From positions 72,323,727-72,387,726 of the forward strand of contig NC_086379.1 of NCBI RefSeq assembly GCF_036588685.1: a stretch of 64,000 nt of DNA, written 5' to 3'. The translations under genes and the position numbers were made by a program. Source of the stretch: Mytilus trossulus. Taxonomy: Eukaryota; Mollusca; Bivalvia; Mytilida; Mytilidae. Each line of letters starts with the position of its first letter. Within the stretch, counting starts at the first letter, position 1. The notes under the pieces were generated by a model. The model saw only the letters and a list, made by a program, of their open reading frames with translations, did not search any database and had not been told where the DNA came from. Below, one piece after another: positions 47,582 through 60,600 of this stretch.

Positions 47582-49352
47582 CTAGAGGCTCTAAAGAGCC
47601 TGTGTCGCTCACCTTGGTCTATGTGAATATTAAACAAAGGACGCAGATGGATTCATGACAAAATTGTGTTTTTGTGATGGTGAAGTGTTTGTTCATCTTA
47701 TTTTACTGAACAATCTTGCTGCTTACAATTATTTCTATCTATATTGAACTTGGCCCAGTAGTTTCAGTGGAAAATGTTAGTTAAAATTTACAAATTTCAT
47801 GAAAATTGTTAAAAGTTGACTATAAAGGGCAATAACTCCTAAAGGGGTCAACTGACCATTTTGGTCATGCTGACTTATTTGTAGATCTTACTTTACTGAA
47901 CATTATTGCTGTTTACAGTTTATCTCTATCTATAATAATATTCAAGATAATAACCAAAAACATCAAAATTTCCCTAATATTACCAATTTCTGGGCAGCAA
48001 CCCAACAAAGGGTTGTCTGATTCATCTGAAAATTTCAGGGAAGATAGATCTTGATCTGATAAACAGTTAAACCTTGTGTGATTTGCTCAAAATGCTTTGG
48101 TTTTTGAGTTATAAGCCAAAAACTGCATTTTACCCCTATGTTCTATTTTTAGCCATGGCAGCCATCTTGGTTGGTTGACCGGGTCATGCCACACAGTTTT
48201 TAAACTAGATACCCCAAAGATGATTTTGCACAAGTTTGGATTAATTTGGCCTGGTAGTTTCAGAGGAGAAGATTTTTGTAAAAGATTACTAAGATTAACG
48301 AAAAATGGTAAAAATATCAATATCAAGGGCAATAACTCTTAAAGGGGTCAACTGACCATTTTGGTTATGTTGACTTATTTGTAGATCTTACTTTGCTAAA
48401 CATTATTGCTGTTTACAGTTCATCTCTATCTACAATAATATTCAAGATAATAACCAAAAACAGCAAAATTTCCCTAAAATTACCAATTCAGGGGCAGCAA
48501 CCAAACAACAGGTAGTCTGATTCATCTGAAAATTTCAGGGCAAATAGATCTTGACCTGATAAACAATTTTACTCCATCAGATATGCTTTAAAAGGTTTGG
48601 TTTATGAGTTATAAGCCAAAAACTGCATTTTACCCTTATGTTCTATTTTTAGCCATGGCGTCCATCTTGTTTGGTTTGACGGGTCACGCCACATATTTTT
48701 TAAACTAAATACACCAATGATGATTGTGGCCAAGTTTGGTTTAATTTGGCCTGGTAGTTGTAGAGAAGATTTTTGTAAAAGATTACTAAGATTAACGAAA
48801 AATGGTTAAATATTGACTATAAAGGGCAATAACTCCTAAAGGAGTCAACTGACCATTTTGGTTATGTTGACTTATTTGTAGATCTTACTTTGCTGAACAT
48901 TATTGCTGTTTACAGTTTATCTCTATCTACAATAATATTCAAGATAATAAGCCAAAAAACAGCAAAATTTCTCTAAGATTACCAATTCAGGGGCAACAAC
49001 CCAACAACGGGTTGTCCGATTCATCTGAAAATTTCAGGGCAGATAGATCTTGACCTGATTAACAATTTAACCCCATGTCAGATTTGCTCTAAATGCTTTG
49101 GTTTTTGAGTTATAAGCCAAAAACTGCATTTTACCCCTATGTTCTATTTTTAGCCATGGCGGCCATCTTGGTTTGTTTGACGAGTCACGCCACACATTTT
49201 TTAAACTAGATACCCCAATGATGATTGTGTCCAAGTTTGATTTAATTTGGCCCAGTAGTTTTTGAGGAGAAGATTTTTGTAAAAGTTAACGAAGACGCCG
49301 GACGCCAAGTGATGAGAAAAGCTCACTTGGCCATTCGGGCCAGGTGAGCTAA
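47582..49352 (-). mobile_element. R3 copy inserted in the 21-bp array, three units
   Basis: Read on the minus strand it starts TTAGCTCACCTGGCCCGAAT and ends GGCTCTTTAGAGCCTCTAG. Three core units are spaced about 490-507 bp apart (inverse of GTTATTATCTTGAATATT near 47943, 48433 and 48940). The flanks are GAAATAATAAAA and AAACCTGTCTGAATGAGTGG. The array itself holds the uninterrupted sequence AAATAATAAAAAAACCTGTC at 46741, so removal of 1,771 bp restores the empty site exactly. Confidence 0.82.
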
Positions 49353-49965
49353 AAACCTGTCTGAATGAGTGGAAAACCTGTAGGAATGAATGGAAACCTG
49401 TAGGAATGAGTGTTAAACCTTCAGGAATGAGGGGAAAACCAGCAGGAATAAGTGGGAAACATCAACGTATGAGTGGGAAACCTGTAGAAATGATTAGGAA
49501 TCATTAGAAATTAATGGGAAACTTGTAGGAATTAATAAGAAACCTGTAGGGATGAATGGAAAAATGTATGAATGAAATGGAAACGCGTAGCAAAGAGTGG
49601 TAAACCTTTCTTAATGAGCGGTCAACCGGTAGGAATGGATGTGAACCCTGTAAGAATGAATAGGGAATATGTAGGAAGGTGGGAAAATCTATACGAATGA
49701 GTTAGAAACCTGTAAGAATGAGAAGTAAACCTGCAGGAATAAATGGAAACCTGTAGGAATAAATGGGAACGTGTAGGAATGATTTGGAAACATGAAGGAA
49801 TGAGTGGTTAACCTGTAGGTTTAGTGGAAAACATGTAGGAATGAGTTGGAAGCCTGTTACAGGTTTACTACTTATTCCTACATGTTTCCCATTCATTCCT
49901 ACAGGTTTCCCACTCAATCTTAAAGACTTCCCATTCATTCATACAGGTTTTCCACTCATTCCAGG
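49353..49965. repeat. 21-bp minisatellite array, distal block with reversed end
   Basis: The array resumes after the R3 insertion in the same orientation. From about 49858 to 49962 the orientation flips to TACAGGTTTCCCACTCATTC. The flip mirrors the reversed block at the left end of the array. Beyond 49965 unit sequence stops. Confidence 0.9.
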
Positions 49966-49969
49966 TAAA

Positions 49970-50600
49970 ATCTTAACTTTTTTTTTCAAGTACTCACTGA
50001 ACCATGAAAATGAGGTCAAGAACATTGGACATGATGGAAATTTCATAACATGAGGCACCCTATACAAAGTATGAAGCATCCAGGTCTTTAAAGCTTTTAA
50101 GAAGTTAGCTTAAGCCGCCTTAGCCGCATCACTATCCCTATGTCGAGCTTTTTAGGACAAAAGTATCAGGCTTGACAAAAAGGAGCAAGGGTTAATGAAG
50201 TAACTTTCTTGAAACCATTCTTTTTATAAACACAGAGATAAACTCAGTACTTAATGCTACAAGATATTTTTCTGGGAGCATAATAAATAAAATTGTATGA
50301 TTGCCAATTTGACAACTTTTGGGTACTCATAAAATACCAAAGGAACTACAGCTTTCAACAACAAGCAAAACCAATACCATAATGTTAGCTGCATAATTAT
50401 AAAATGTGAAACAATTACAATCCAAAGTCTGGGGGACAATAACTAATGTTCTCAATAAGGCTGATGTAATATCAAATCTTTTATGGTAATATTCTTTACA
50501 AAGCACGTGTTTAACCCATCCACATTTTTTGCACCTGTCTCAAGTCAGGAGCCACTAGCCTTTGTTAGTCTTGTATGAATTAAATTTATGTTTCTTTTAT
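49970..50600. repeat. Intergenic stretch with R5-like copy
   Basis: AATTGTATGATTGCCAATTT, then AGCTTTCAACAACAAGCAAA and CAAAGTCTGGGGGACAATAA (50280-50450), form a degenerate R5-type repeat. Nothing is coding. Confidence 0.45.
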
Positions 50601-50604
50601 ATAT

Positions 50605-50770
50605 TTCAGAGTTGAGTATGATGTCTATTATCACTGAAATAGTACACATTTTTGTTTAGATCCAGCTGAAGAATGCATCAGGTGTGGAATTTGCTCGCAG
50701 TTTTGCAGACCCATTTGAAGCTTTCCCAATTTCCATTTTCAATTTTATCTCATGTCTATCTGCCTTAACA
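50605..50770 (+). repeat. R6 interspersed repeat
   Basis: TTGAGTATGATGTCTATTAT, CCAGCTGAAGAATGCATCAG and CCCAATTTCCATTTTCAATT correspond to a mussel repeat I know by sight. The end word is the inverse of that at about 7179. Confidence 0.55.
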
Positions 50771-50779
50771 AACTGAAGA

Positions 50780-51448
50780 AGGGCAAACAAATTAAAAGAC
50801 AAATTAATCCATGAGTCAATAGACAAACAGGACAATAACCAATGTTACGAACAATAAACTTTGAGATGTTCATCAATATAAAATAACAAGACTTGTTTGA
50901 AAATAATGTAATAGTTACATTAAAATAACATACACAAGAAATAAATAATAAAGACCATCTAATAAATAATATGTTTCTTCTTTTTTTTCAAATCCATTCA
51001 TTCATTAACATTATATATAATTATTTTTTTTATATATTACTTGGTATTTTTCAACAGTTATCTTCACAATAGCTATTGAATATTTTGTAAAAAATATTCA
51101 TTTTCAAGAACTTTATATACTAAACTAGATTTATTTTTCTAAAATGCAAGAAAATGAAAGAACAGATGATATTATAGATTTCTCTTATAATTTTCAATAT
51201 ATTGTTTAAATTCTTTGTAAATGCATGTGCTATATCATTCCTTGTTTTGAAACAACAATTAAGATTTGTCAGAAATTCACCATAACACTATTTCATTATG
51301 TATTAAACATGGCCAGCCATGAAAATATGTACGGTAATGGAATGCAATTTCCTTTACCAGAGGCTTTAGATTTAAATATTTTTAGTCAGGCCATACAAAA
51401 TAATTCATTACTTTTCTCAGGTCAATTTAAACTTCATGACGACACACT
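50780..51448. other. Intergenic stretch with an unsupported open frame
   Basis: An 89-codon plus-strand frame at 51225-51494 has no recognisable domain and overlaps the expected 3' untranslated region of the minus-strand acidic gene. Confidence 0.35.
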
Positions 51449-51454
51449 TTTATT
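51449..51454 (-). terminator. Possible polyadenylation signal of the acidic-protein gene
   Basis: AATAAA on the minus strand about 150 bases after the stop codon at 51602. Confidence 0.4.
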
Positions 51455-51601
51455 CAGTATCAGATATCAAAAAAACTATCAACAAAAGAACTGAAAAATT
51501 AAAAATTTTCCTTGAAAAATGAAGTGTATTTTTGCCTTTAAATCCCGTACCATACAATATCACATATGTTTGCTGTATTAATTTATATAAGTCAAAGACA
51601 A

Positions 51602-54600
51602 CTAGAAATCATTATCACTATCTTCTGGTTGTGGTGGTTGTCGTTTACGAGGATTAGGAGGGGCTACAACATCATCTCCGCTATCCTCCTGATCATCAGC
51701 ATCTAAATCTATTTCGGAATCATCTTCATCGTCATCATCATCATCGTCAGAATCACTATCCTGTAAAATGAGAAAAAAAATACCACATTTAATACGTTTT
51801 AAAGGAGATGTGATGCATATGTCAATGAGACAAATTGTATTTCCAACTTTCAGAGTACATTTGTACTTTGTAATATCATTAAAACTCAAAGTGTCCATGT
51901 AAAATAATAAAATGACACTAAAGCAGCAATGAATGCTGCTCTATATAAACAACTGAATCCAACAAAGTGAATTACACACTGCCCAAATTATGCTTGCTAG
52001 TTTTTGGTTCTTAGCCTTGTGTGAGAGTTTTATAATTTTTGGATGCAGAATACTTAATTAGAGTGTGGAAACAACATAGAACAGAAGAAAGGATGGTTGA
52101 AAGAAATACTTAACCCTTACCATGCGGTGACCGTCATTTGATGGGCGGACCCTAATAACCATTATTTGGCTCCAATGGCGTTCCATACTTTTAAAAGTCC
52201 ACTTTATGATACTTAGTTTAATAGTTATGCATGTTCCGTCAACCTGAGGCTATCCATATTCACGTTTCTCATGTAAAACTCGCATTTTGAGCACAAATAC
52301 GGACTTGGAAAATTGAAATTGGCTAAAACTGGGTTTTCTGGAGGGGTAGGCTTCACATCTGTATCTTGCACAAGAAGTTCAGAGGCATAAAACTGGCAAA
52401 GATAGTGCAAACCCACGGCTACTGATCATTATTATTATTGAAATACGCAAAGGAAACAACTACTTCCGGTTTTGGGTCCACTTGAAGTCAAAAATCGGCA
52501 AAAATCGTGAAATTGGGTGTTTTGGGTTCAAATGACCTTTTGAAGATTGCTGAACCAAGATCAGATTCACTCCGACCTAACAACTGTTGGGGTCAATTTG
52601 TTCACTAGGGTCCACTCTACACGCAGGCTACAGCTGGATACCTTAACAAGCAACCCTGGGTCTTCTGGGTCAAGAGAAGGGAGGAAAAATCGGCAAAATT
52701 GACGCTTTTTGCACCTGATGACCCACTTTGGGGCAAATTCACGCCCAAAAATATTCCGCCTCCTCACCCCGAACACCCCACCCCATGATCACCTATATTA
52801 GATTTAAAGAAATCAATATGCTACAGCAACAGCTCATTTGCATATAATTTGTATATTTTTGCAAATAAACGAAAATTAGACATTTTCTGAAAACAATTCC
52901 GCATGGTAAGGGTTAATGCCACTTTGTCTACATTGGGTTCGTGAAAATCAGAAAGATCGATTCACGACATTGTAATAGGCCAGTTGTGTATATGATGATT
53001 GATAATAATACTGACCTCTTCACTAATATTCAGAGGCCGATTTCGAGGGGGGGGGGGCTTATATAGGGAATCACTGAACTGTGACTGGAGCAGGCCCCCT
53101 CTTAGGCAGTCAGTGGGCCCCCACTTATGAAAATTTCTGGATCCGCCAATGATTCCCCTTCATATTACCCATAACCCTCTGATTTATCATACTAACCTCT
53201 TCACTAATATTCCCCATCATATTACCCATAACCCTCTGTTTTCTTTCCCCTGCTGCAGCTGAAAAATAAGATAACATGATTTTTATCCAATAAACCAAAA
53301 AATAACATGGGAAAATTGATTAAAACTTAATGTAGTATTAAAGATAATTTATCAGTCAGGAACAACACTTAATAATGATATCTGTTTCACAGATGACAAA
53401 GAACTAGTAAAGCTTTTGAAGAATCCAGGTGCTTTAGAGCTAGACATATTGAATGGCCAGTTTCCCACTATTGTTGAAGACTTCATATTGACCAAAACAG
53501 ATCTATTCTTAGTGTTAGTACAATCACTTGCACAGTTTTGATAAAGGTAGCACAATACAAAGATTTTTTTACTTCCAATCACTAACCTTTGAATTCTGTA
53601 ACTTTCTTATGAATGCATAGACAATAATAAAAAACATTTTAACGAAATCTTAATCAACACATCATGGGCTTCAAAAGGGTGTCTCAGATTGTCTCTATGG
53701 TGTTCCATTCTCTCATAAATCTCTAATTAGTGTAAACATCCTAACCACATAAAAGAAGATAATGTTTAATTAGGTGTAAAATTAGTTCTTTACATTCTAT
53801 CTGAAATCTGAGACACCCTTTTGTAGATAATGGCCATAGGAACAACATATAATAAAATCAACCCTCTAGGGATACCTATGCAGACGCTAATTTCATTTAA
53901 AAGTGGAAATTTGGTGAAAAATATTTTAGACACAGTTAACATTATAATTGGTTACATAATTGTTGCGTAATACTAACATTGCATTAATTTGAAAGAGTAA
54001 TCTGTAAGCTATCCAAAACTACCACTTTCATAAATTTTCAAGCATTATTAAGAAAGTTACAGTATTTTAAAACTTGGGAGTTGGAGTTATAAAATCTTTG
54101 TATTGTGCTACCTTAAATATGAACCTTTCATAGATGTGAAATAATATTTTATTTTATATCTTAGCAAAGAGTTAAGAGTGTAAGTTTTTAGAAATGTGCC
54201 ATAAATATTCTAAATATCTAACAACTTAATTTGAAAGAACAAATGTATCCTAGAACCAACTATTGTCTTGCCTTATCCCGAAAAGACCTTTAATTGATAT
54301 CTCAAATAACTTACTAGTAGATGATCTTAATTATTTGAGTGATATATACCGATAATCAGTTACAACAGCTAGCACAACTATAAAATTACATTAAAAAGAC
54401 TCTTCTGATACACTGAATGTTGACAGAGAATTGTTTAACAAAAGTACTCATGCTGAAATGTCTCATATTCATCATTATACAAACAGCAGAATTAGCATCC
54501 CTGTGTTACATATTCTGGTTGCAGGCGAGACAAAATAATAGACCAATTAGTCAAGGGCACAAAATATGTTAAGCTGACATCAATCAAATTTGAAGAAAAC

Positions 54601-57600
54601 TAATCACATAATTTGTATGTTGAAAAATTGAAGGCATTCTGAAACATGTTTAAATATTATGCTGGGCCTATTTTCTAAAGAAAACTTCGACATTTTAAAC
54701 ATTCTGCCTTTCAAAATCTGTTAACATTTTATTGCAGGTAATATAAAACATAAAAGGTTAAGTGTGGATGAACCATTGGTCCATTATCCTGCAAGGTAAA
54801 TAGACATACTATGAAATTGGTATTAGGTCCTTTTTCCAGGATTGTGGTTGGGAAGCTAGTAGTCAGAATAAGGAGCCCTGGACAAATGGCATGGTAGAAT
54901 GTTACCATGTGAGCTAACAAGTTTAATAAAATATGGCTCATCATATCACCTCATACATATTCAAAGGTTAAAACAATTTCATGCAACAAAAATAAAATAT
55001 ATAAAAAGCACAGTAAAATCAGAAGTTAAGGAACTTTTGACTAAATCTAGACTCCTTTTTAGTAAAAAGCTTTTCTTCTTTTCTGTACTGTGGTTAGATA
55101 GAACTTATCATTAGTGATAGTGTATTGATCTGTAGCATCCATTTATAATAATAAAAAAAAAAAGCAAATAAATGTGTTACATAAATAAATGTATATATAC
55201 TGAAGATCTCTCCAAATACAATCATGCTTGTAGTTTCTAACTGTTGGGAAATATAAAATGTATTTATATACAATAAGCATCAGCAAAAGGTAGAAATGTA
55301 AGCTTCAGAAAGTCTTGTTTTCTCCTGATTCATAATGAGTATAAATAAATTTGACATTTTCCAGCAATGCTTTTAGTATATTCTTTTTATCCTGCAATTC
55401 AATACTGGTGCTTAAATGTTAATTTTAACACTTTCATGTCTTAGGTAATTGGATGCATTACAGACACAAATCAAGGGTGAAAATCTAAAAAAAAAAGTGA
55501 TGTAAGCATTTATTTAAATATTACTGTAAGTGTTCACTCATAAAAGATAAGAATGAACTCCTCACATAGGTTTTTGTATATTTTTATTTAAAATGAGTAT
55601 AAAATGATTGATTGCAGGATAAATAGTGGTCTAGCCTAAAATGATTAGAATCTTCATATTATATTTATACATTTATACATGAACATTTTCTATCTAGCTG
55701 CCCTGACTATATACTGTATCCAATGTATAATGTAATTTAAAAACTACTTCCTATCAGATTCTCTATTTCTGTCCATTCCGAGATAAATATGAAATAAGGT
55801 CTGCATTGTTTTGTTAAAGTACCTAAGCTTAGATTCAGGAAAAAAGAATATTGTTTTTAGAAATCAGATGGGGTATAAGTCTATATAAAAGTCAAACACA
55901 AAAAATATATATTTTGTCCCAATAGCCAAATATTTTTTGCCATGAAAATAGGAGTGTGAACTCTGACAACATTAAGAACAGACAGAAACCTTAATAGGAC
56001 TAAAGTAACATATATATATATATATAGACTGAAATCTAGGTGTTCACTGTACCTGGGTCTTCTGGTATATCAAAACCTTCAAAATACAAACTGTATTTGG
56101 TATCTTTGTATCATACAACTAAAGCAGTACATAAGTCAAATGTTTGGCTGGGCATTGATTGAATTTTAAAGATTTTACTTAATTTACTTGTATATATGTA
56201 CTGTATCAATCGATGTGTGACACTCAAATAAAATATATATTTATTTATTTTATTTTATTACACTTGTAGTATGTGTTCATTGTATGTTCATAAAGAACAC
56301 AATATATATGTTTTGCTCTTATCAAAGATACATAAGTATACATAAGTGGGCAATATTTCAGATTTTAATGATATTACATATGCATTAAGAACTCATTAAA
56401 CTGCATCCGAGTATCAATTTTTTTTTAATTCCATATCTAAAGATAAAGTCAAATTAAAATTAGTGAAAGGGTCTTTTACTATTGAGAAATGCGTGAAGAG
56501 TAGCCAAAACATATTATTTGAAGTTCAATTGTGTTTTTTTTCTCTCAGATTTTTCTAAAGAGTTTTGATAGAAACTCATATTCTAAAATATTTCCTTATT
56601 TAAGATTTAATTCTGTAATGTAATCTTTTGTATTCTTATACACTAAAAGCATTGTTCTGTACTCTTAAAACAGCCAATGCATTCTATTTCTCTCTATTGG
56701 AAATTGAATCGGCGTTTTGCATTTGCGCCAATTTTTTCTTTCATTTGCGCCGATATTTTCTTACATTTGCGCCGATTTTTTACAGGTAAATTACAGGTGA
56801 ATAGATATAAGAAGATGTGATATGAGTGCCAATGAGAGAACTCTCCATCCAAGTCATGTTATTTTTCATTTAACATTATAGACCTCTTCCATTAGCCACT
56901 TGTACAAATTTATGAATTGTCAATCATAACATGTATATAACTGTTGTCCCCTGCTCACAGTGGGGAGGTGAAAGAAGGCCTGCAAGATACATCTCCAGAC
57001 ATTTTCCCTGACCGTAACCGTACATGTAGTTTAGCCTCTGTCTTTCGGACATCTGCAACATATTTATGCTCGATCTGTGTTTTGACAATAAAACCTGTGT
57101 TGACCCTAGCTTTACACAGTTTTATGGTACATTGGTAAGATATGTTGTTATATTCCAGGACACTTATCTTCCGATATGTATGGCCCTTGATGATTAAAGA
57201 ATTGTGTCCTCGGTTCGTTTCTGTGCGCAATATGCCCATCATGTTACAATGAAGTTGCAGAAAAATATGAATCAAAATTATCTTAACCATAAATGAAAAA
57301 CATTTAGAACCAAATTGTACGAATGGTATAGTACAGTACATGTACAAGTATTGATTTACCTGTAAATCTAATTAGGAGCAAATAAAAAAATCGGCGCAAA
57401 TGAAAAAATGAAATCAGCGCAAATGAAAGAATGAAAATTTTCAAAATCGGCGCAAATGTCATACTGATTCATTTGTTCTCTTGTATATTGAATGCACCTT
57501 ATTTTTTCTCAGTTTAATTCAAATATCAATGATAATTATTCTCTGATTTGGAAGGGCAAGAGTTTCTCTGAATCTCATAAACAAGCTGATTCCTTTTAAG

Positions 57601-60600
57601 CAGAAATTGCAATACAATAAGGTCTGACATTATTACATCTTTACTTTTCCCTATTTTCCTAAGGTTTAAGATCAAATTCAGGATATCATTTGCTTTATTT
57701 TGAAAACATTCCTGTAACATAAAGTTTCATAACCATTTTTTAAAACCTAAATTATTTTTTATATGGCATGACATTTTGTCACCAAAATCTAACTATAGGT
57801 TGACATACTTTTAAAGAATAGAAGTTCCTTCATAATAAAAGTTCCATAAGGAAAAAATATTCTGGAATATTATTTCCACAAGAATAAATATTACAGTATA
57901 TGTTCCTAACAGACTGAATGGTATGGAATATTTGTTCCAACAGGAATAGATATTATGACATTGTTTATAACAAAGATCCCAGTGGATCTTCTGTTTGGTG
58001 GAAAAATATACGTTGACTGATGTATCAGATTGTAAATGTTAAATGATATATTCCCTGAACTAATGTTATGCACTCTCCAATGAAACTTTACAAACAGAAA
58101 TAATTCTTATTCATAAACTGGCATGTATGTTAATAAACAAGATTGTGCTCTGTCAAAATAAAAATGATGGTGATGTCATTGGTGTCACAAATGTCTGCAT
58201 TGGACGAGCACCCGTCAAGTTATATTTAGATGTGTCAATTAAGAACATCCCTGTGTCCATTTAATATATATATATTGTAAATTTTGCATGTCATTTATTG
58301 TAATCTCTTAATTTTATTCATGCCAAAAAGTACAAATCAGTGGTTTCCAATATAAAATTTGGAAGATTCAATGGAATAGAACAAAATATGAAAATAATGG
58401 AACACAACTTATAATTCACTTGATTGTTTTTAAGTTGGCATATGTTCATAGGCAATAATGTAAAATAAATTGATTGTTGTTTGTGTTATATTCTGTTGCA
58501 AATAGTTCATGCATATTCAGGACAAAATTTAGAGTAATAAAATTTTCTTACAATGCAAAAGTCCAATTTACCTGATCTCTATTGATTTTATGGTAAATTG
58601 GACAATTTAGCTATATCGACCAGAAACCAACTGTCTACACATAATGTTATTGTGTATAACATATATGATGTTTATATGGACAGCCCATAAATTAACCCTA
58701 TGACTTGTTATTTGAAGATTACAAGTGTACACATGGATGACATTGTGTGAAGTTAAACACTCAATACCTTTTCTTTTTGAGACATTGACTTTTTTAGTTT
58801 TCTTATCTAAAACAGTTGAATCAATAAAATAAATGAATGACAAATGAAAAGTAAATGGAATAAATGAAGTATAAAATTGTAAAAACAGTAAATAACGAGG
58901 CTTACTCAACTGCTCAATTTACCTAGAAGATTTTTCATATAAATAAATAAAGCAAGAAAACATATCAATAAAGGCATGCCAATCACAAACTCATCTATTA
59001 ATCAAAATCATTTAGAAAAAAATTATCAGACAACTGCAGGACTTAATATACAATAAGGAAATGAAAACAATATATCTTCAAATGGGAAATATGTTTGGAA
59101 TTCAGCTAACAAACCTATCTTATCTTTAAGTAAGTTTAACCAACATAAAAAAAAAAGGAGAAGTAATTACCATCAGGCCTTTGTCTCATCTGTCGCTGTT
59201 CATCATCATCATCCTCGTCATCATCTAAATCATCGTCATCACTTTCCTCACTATCATCTATCAAAACAACAAACATTTCTAGTATTTACATGTCCACAAT
59301 ATGTTGAAAATATGGAACAAAGCTAAAAAGAAAACACCAATATGTATTCAGAGGACAGTATCCTTTGCTCTCACTATCCCATTTCTATGTAATGTGAACA
59401 ATGAAAATGCAATAAAAAACTTAATCTTATAATTATCATGTGGAGTAAGCTTCAAGCTGATGTGGCCAAAATCTTGAACCTGATAAGGGACTGCCTAATA
59501 CTGTTTACAACCATTTAACATGCAACAGTAGTATTATCATTCCATACCTGTCAACTCACCCGTTTTTTGCGGGTGACACCCGTTATTTTCACCTCTCACC
59601 CGGGAGTTTTTCTTTACCCGGCGGGTCCCGGGAATTTCTAACATTACCCGTTTCACCTGGATTTCTGACCGGAATTGTTTCCGGTATTTAGAAGTAATAC
59701 GACCTTCGGTTTTATCGGTCTTTTTCAATGTAACCAAAAGTCAAAATGTAGGACTTGTTTACCTGAGCTACGTAACGATATTTTCAACAAGCTACAAGAT
59801 GAGTTCAGTGACTATCAGTTGACCCCATTAGATGAACTTCCACTTTGCACTTCCCCTGAAACTGACATTGGTACATTTTGGGGAGAAATGTCCAAGTTGC
59901 ATGACATTTTTCTTAACAAGACAAGATTTTTTGTTTTGTCAAAACTTGCTAAAACATTACTGGTTTTGCCAAACAGCAATGCAGACAGTGAGAGGGCATT
60001 TTCTTTAGTAAAGAAAATAGCTACAGAGTTTAGTGCTGATCTTAATAAGGATACACTGTGTGCTCTTCTTTCTTGTAAAATGAATACACATTTGCATTGC
60101 TATGAACTGAAACCAAGTGCAGTTCTTTTAAAGAATGCCAAGTCTGCTTCTATGGAATATAACAATAGTCTGAAATAAACTTGTATACATGTTCTAACTG
60201 TTTCATATACATATTGACTATATAAATTATATGTAAACATATTTTTTTTCTTCAATTGAGCCCGCAAAATGTCGTACGCGTTATGACCTGAGATTTTTTT
60301 TCTCAATGCAGGTCATGACCTGACTTTTCATTTTCAGAGGTTGACAGGTATGTCATTCAACAACCACATTATATGTTCTTTTATAAAAAAAACTGTCAAT
60401 AGTCTGCTTGTTAAAAGATTTAAATTTTCCTATATTATTTTTCAAAATTACCAATATGTCTTCCAAGCTTAATAGTCCATTTGCTAATTCCCAAATTGAT
60501 TCTGTAATTACACACTTTTAAACAAATTACTTCCCTTTGTCAATTGTAGACTGGTTCCATACCAGAAAAAATTGCCTTTTGCCAATGCAAAGCATGATGA

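Noticed and set aside
39945-49965. CRISPR-like regularly spaced repeats
   Set aside because: The units are contiguous with no unique spacers, the DNA is eukaryotic, and the period is a plain 21-bp minisatellite.
51225-51494. 89-codon plus-strand frame
   Set aside because: It overlaps the expected 3' untranslated region of the minus-strand acidic gene and resembles no protein I know.
56010-56026. TA run as promoter
   Set aside because: A simple microsatellite inside an intron with no gene start nearby.
59675-60178. A functional transposase gene
   Set aside because: Only the C-terminal dimerisation part is present; the catalytic core and DNA-binding domain are missing and the element is only 810 bp.
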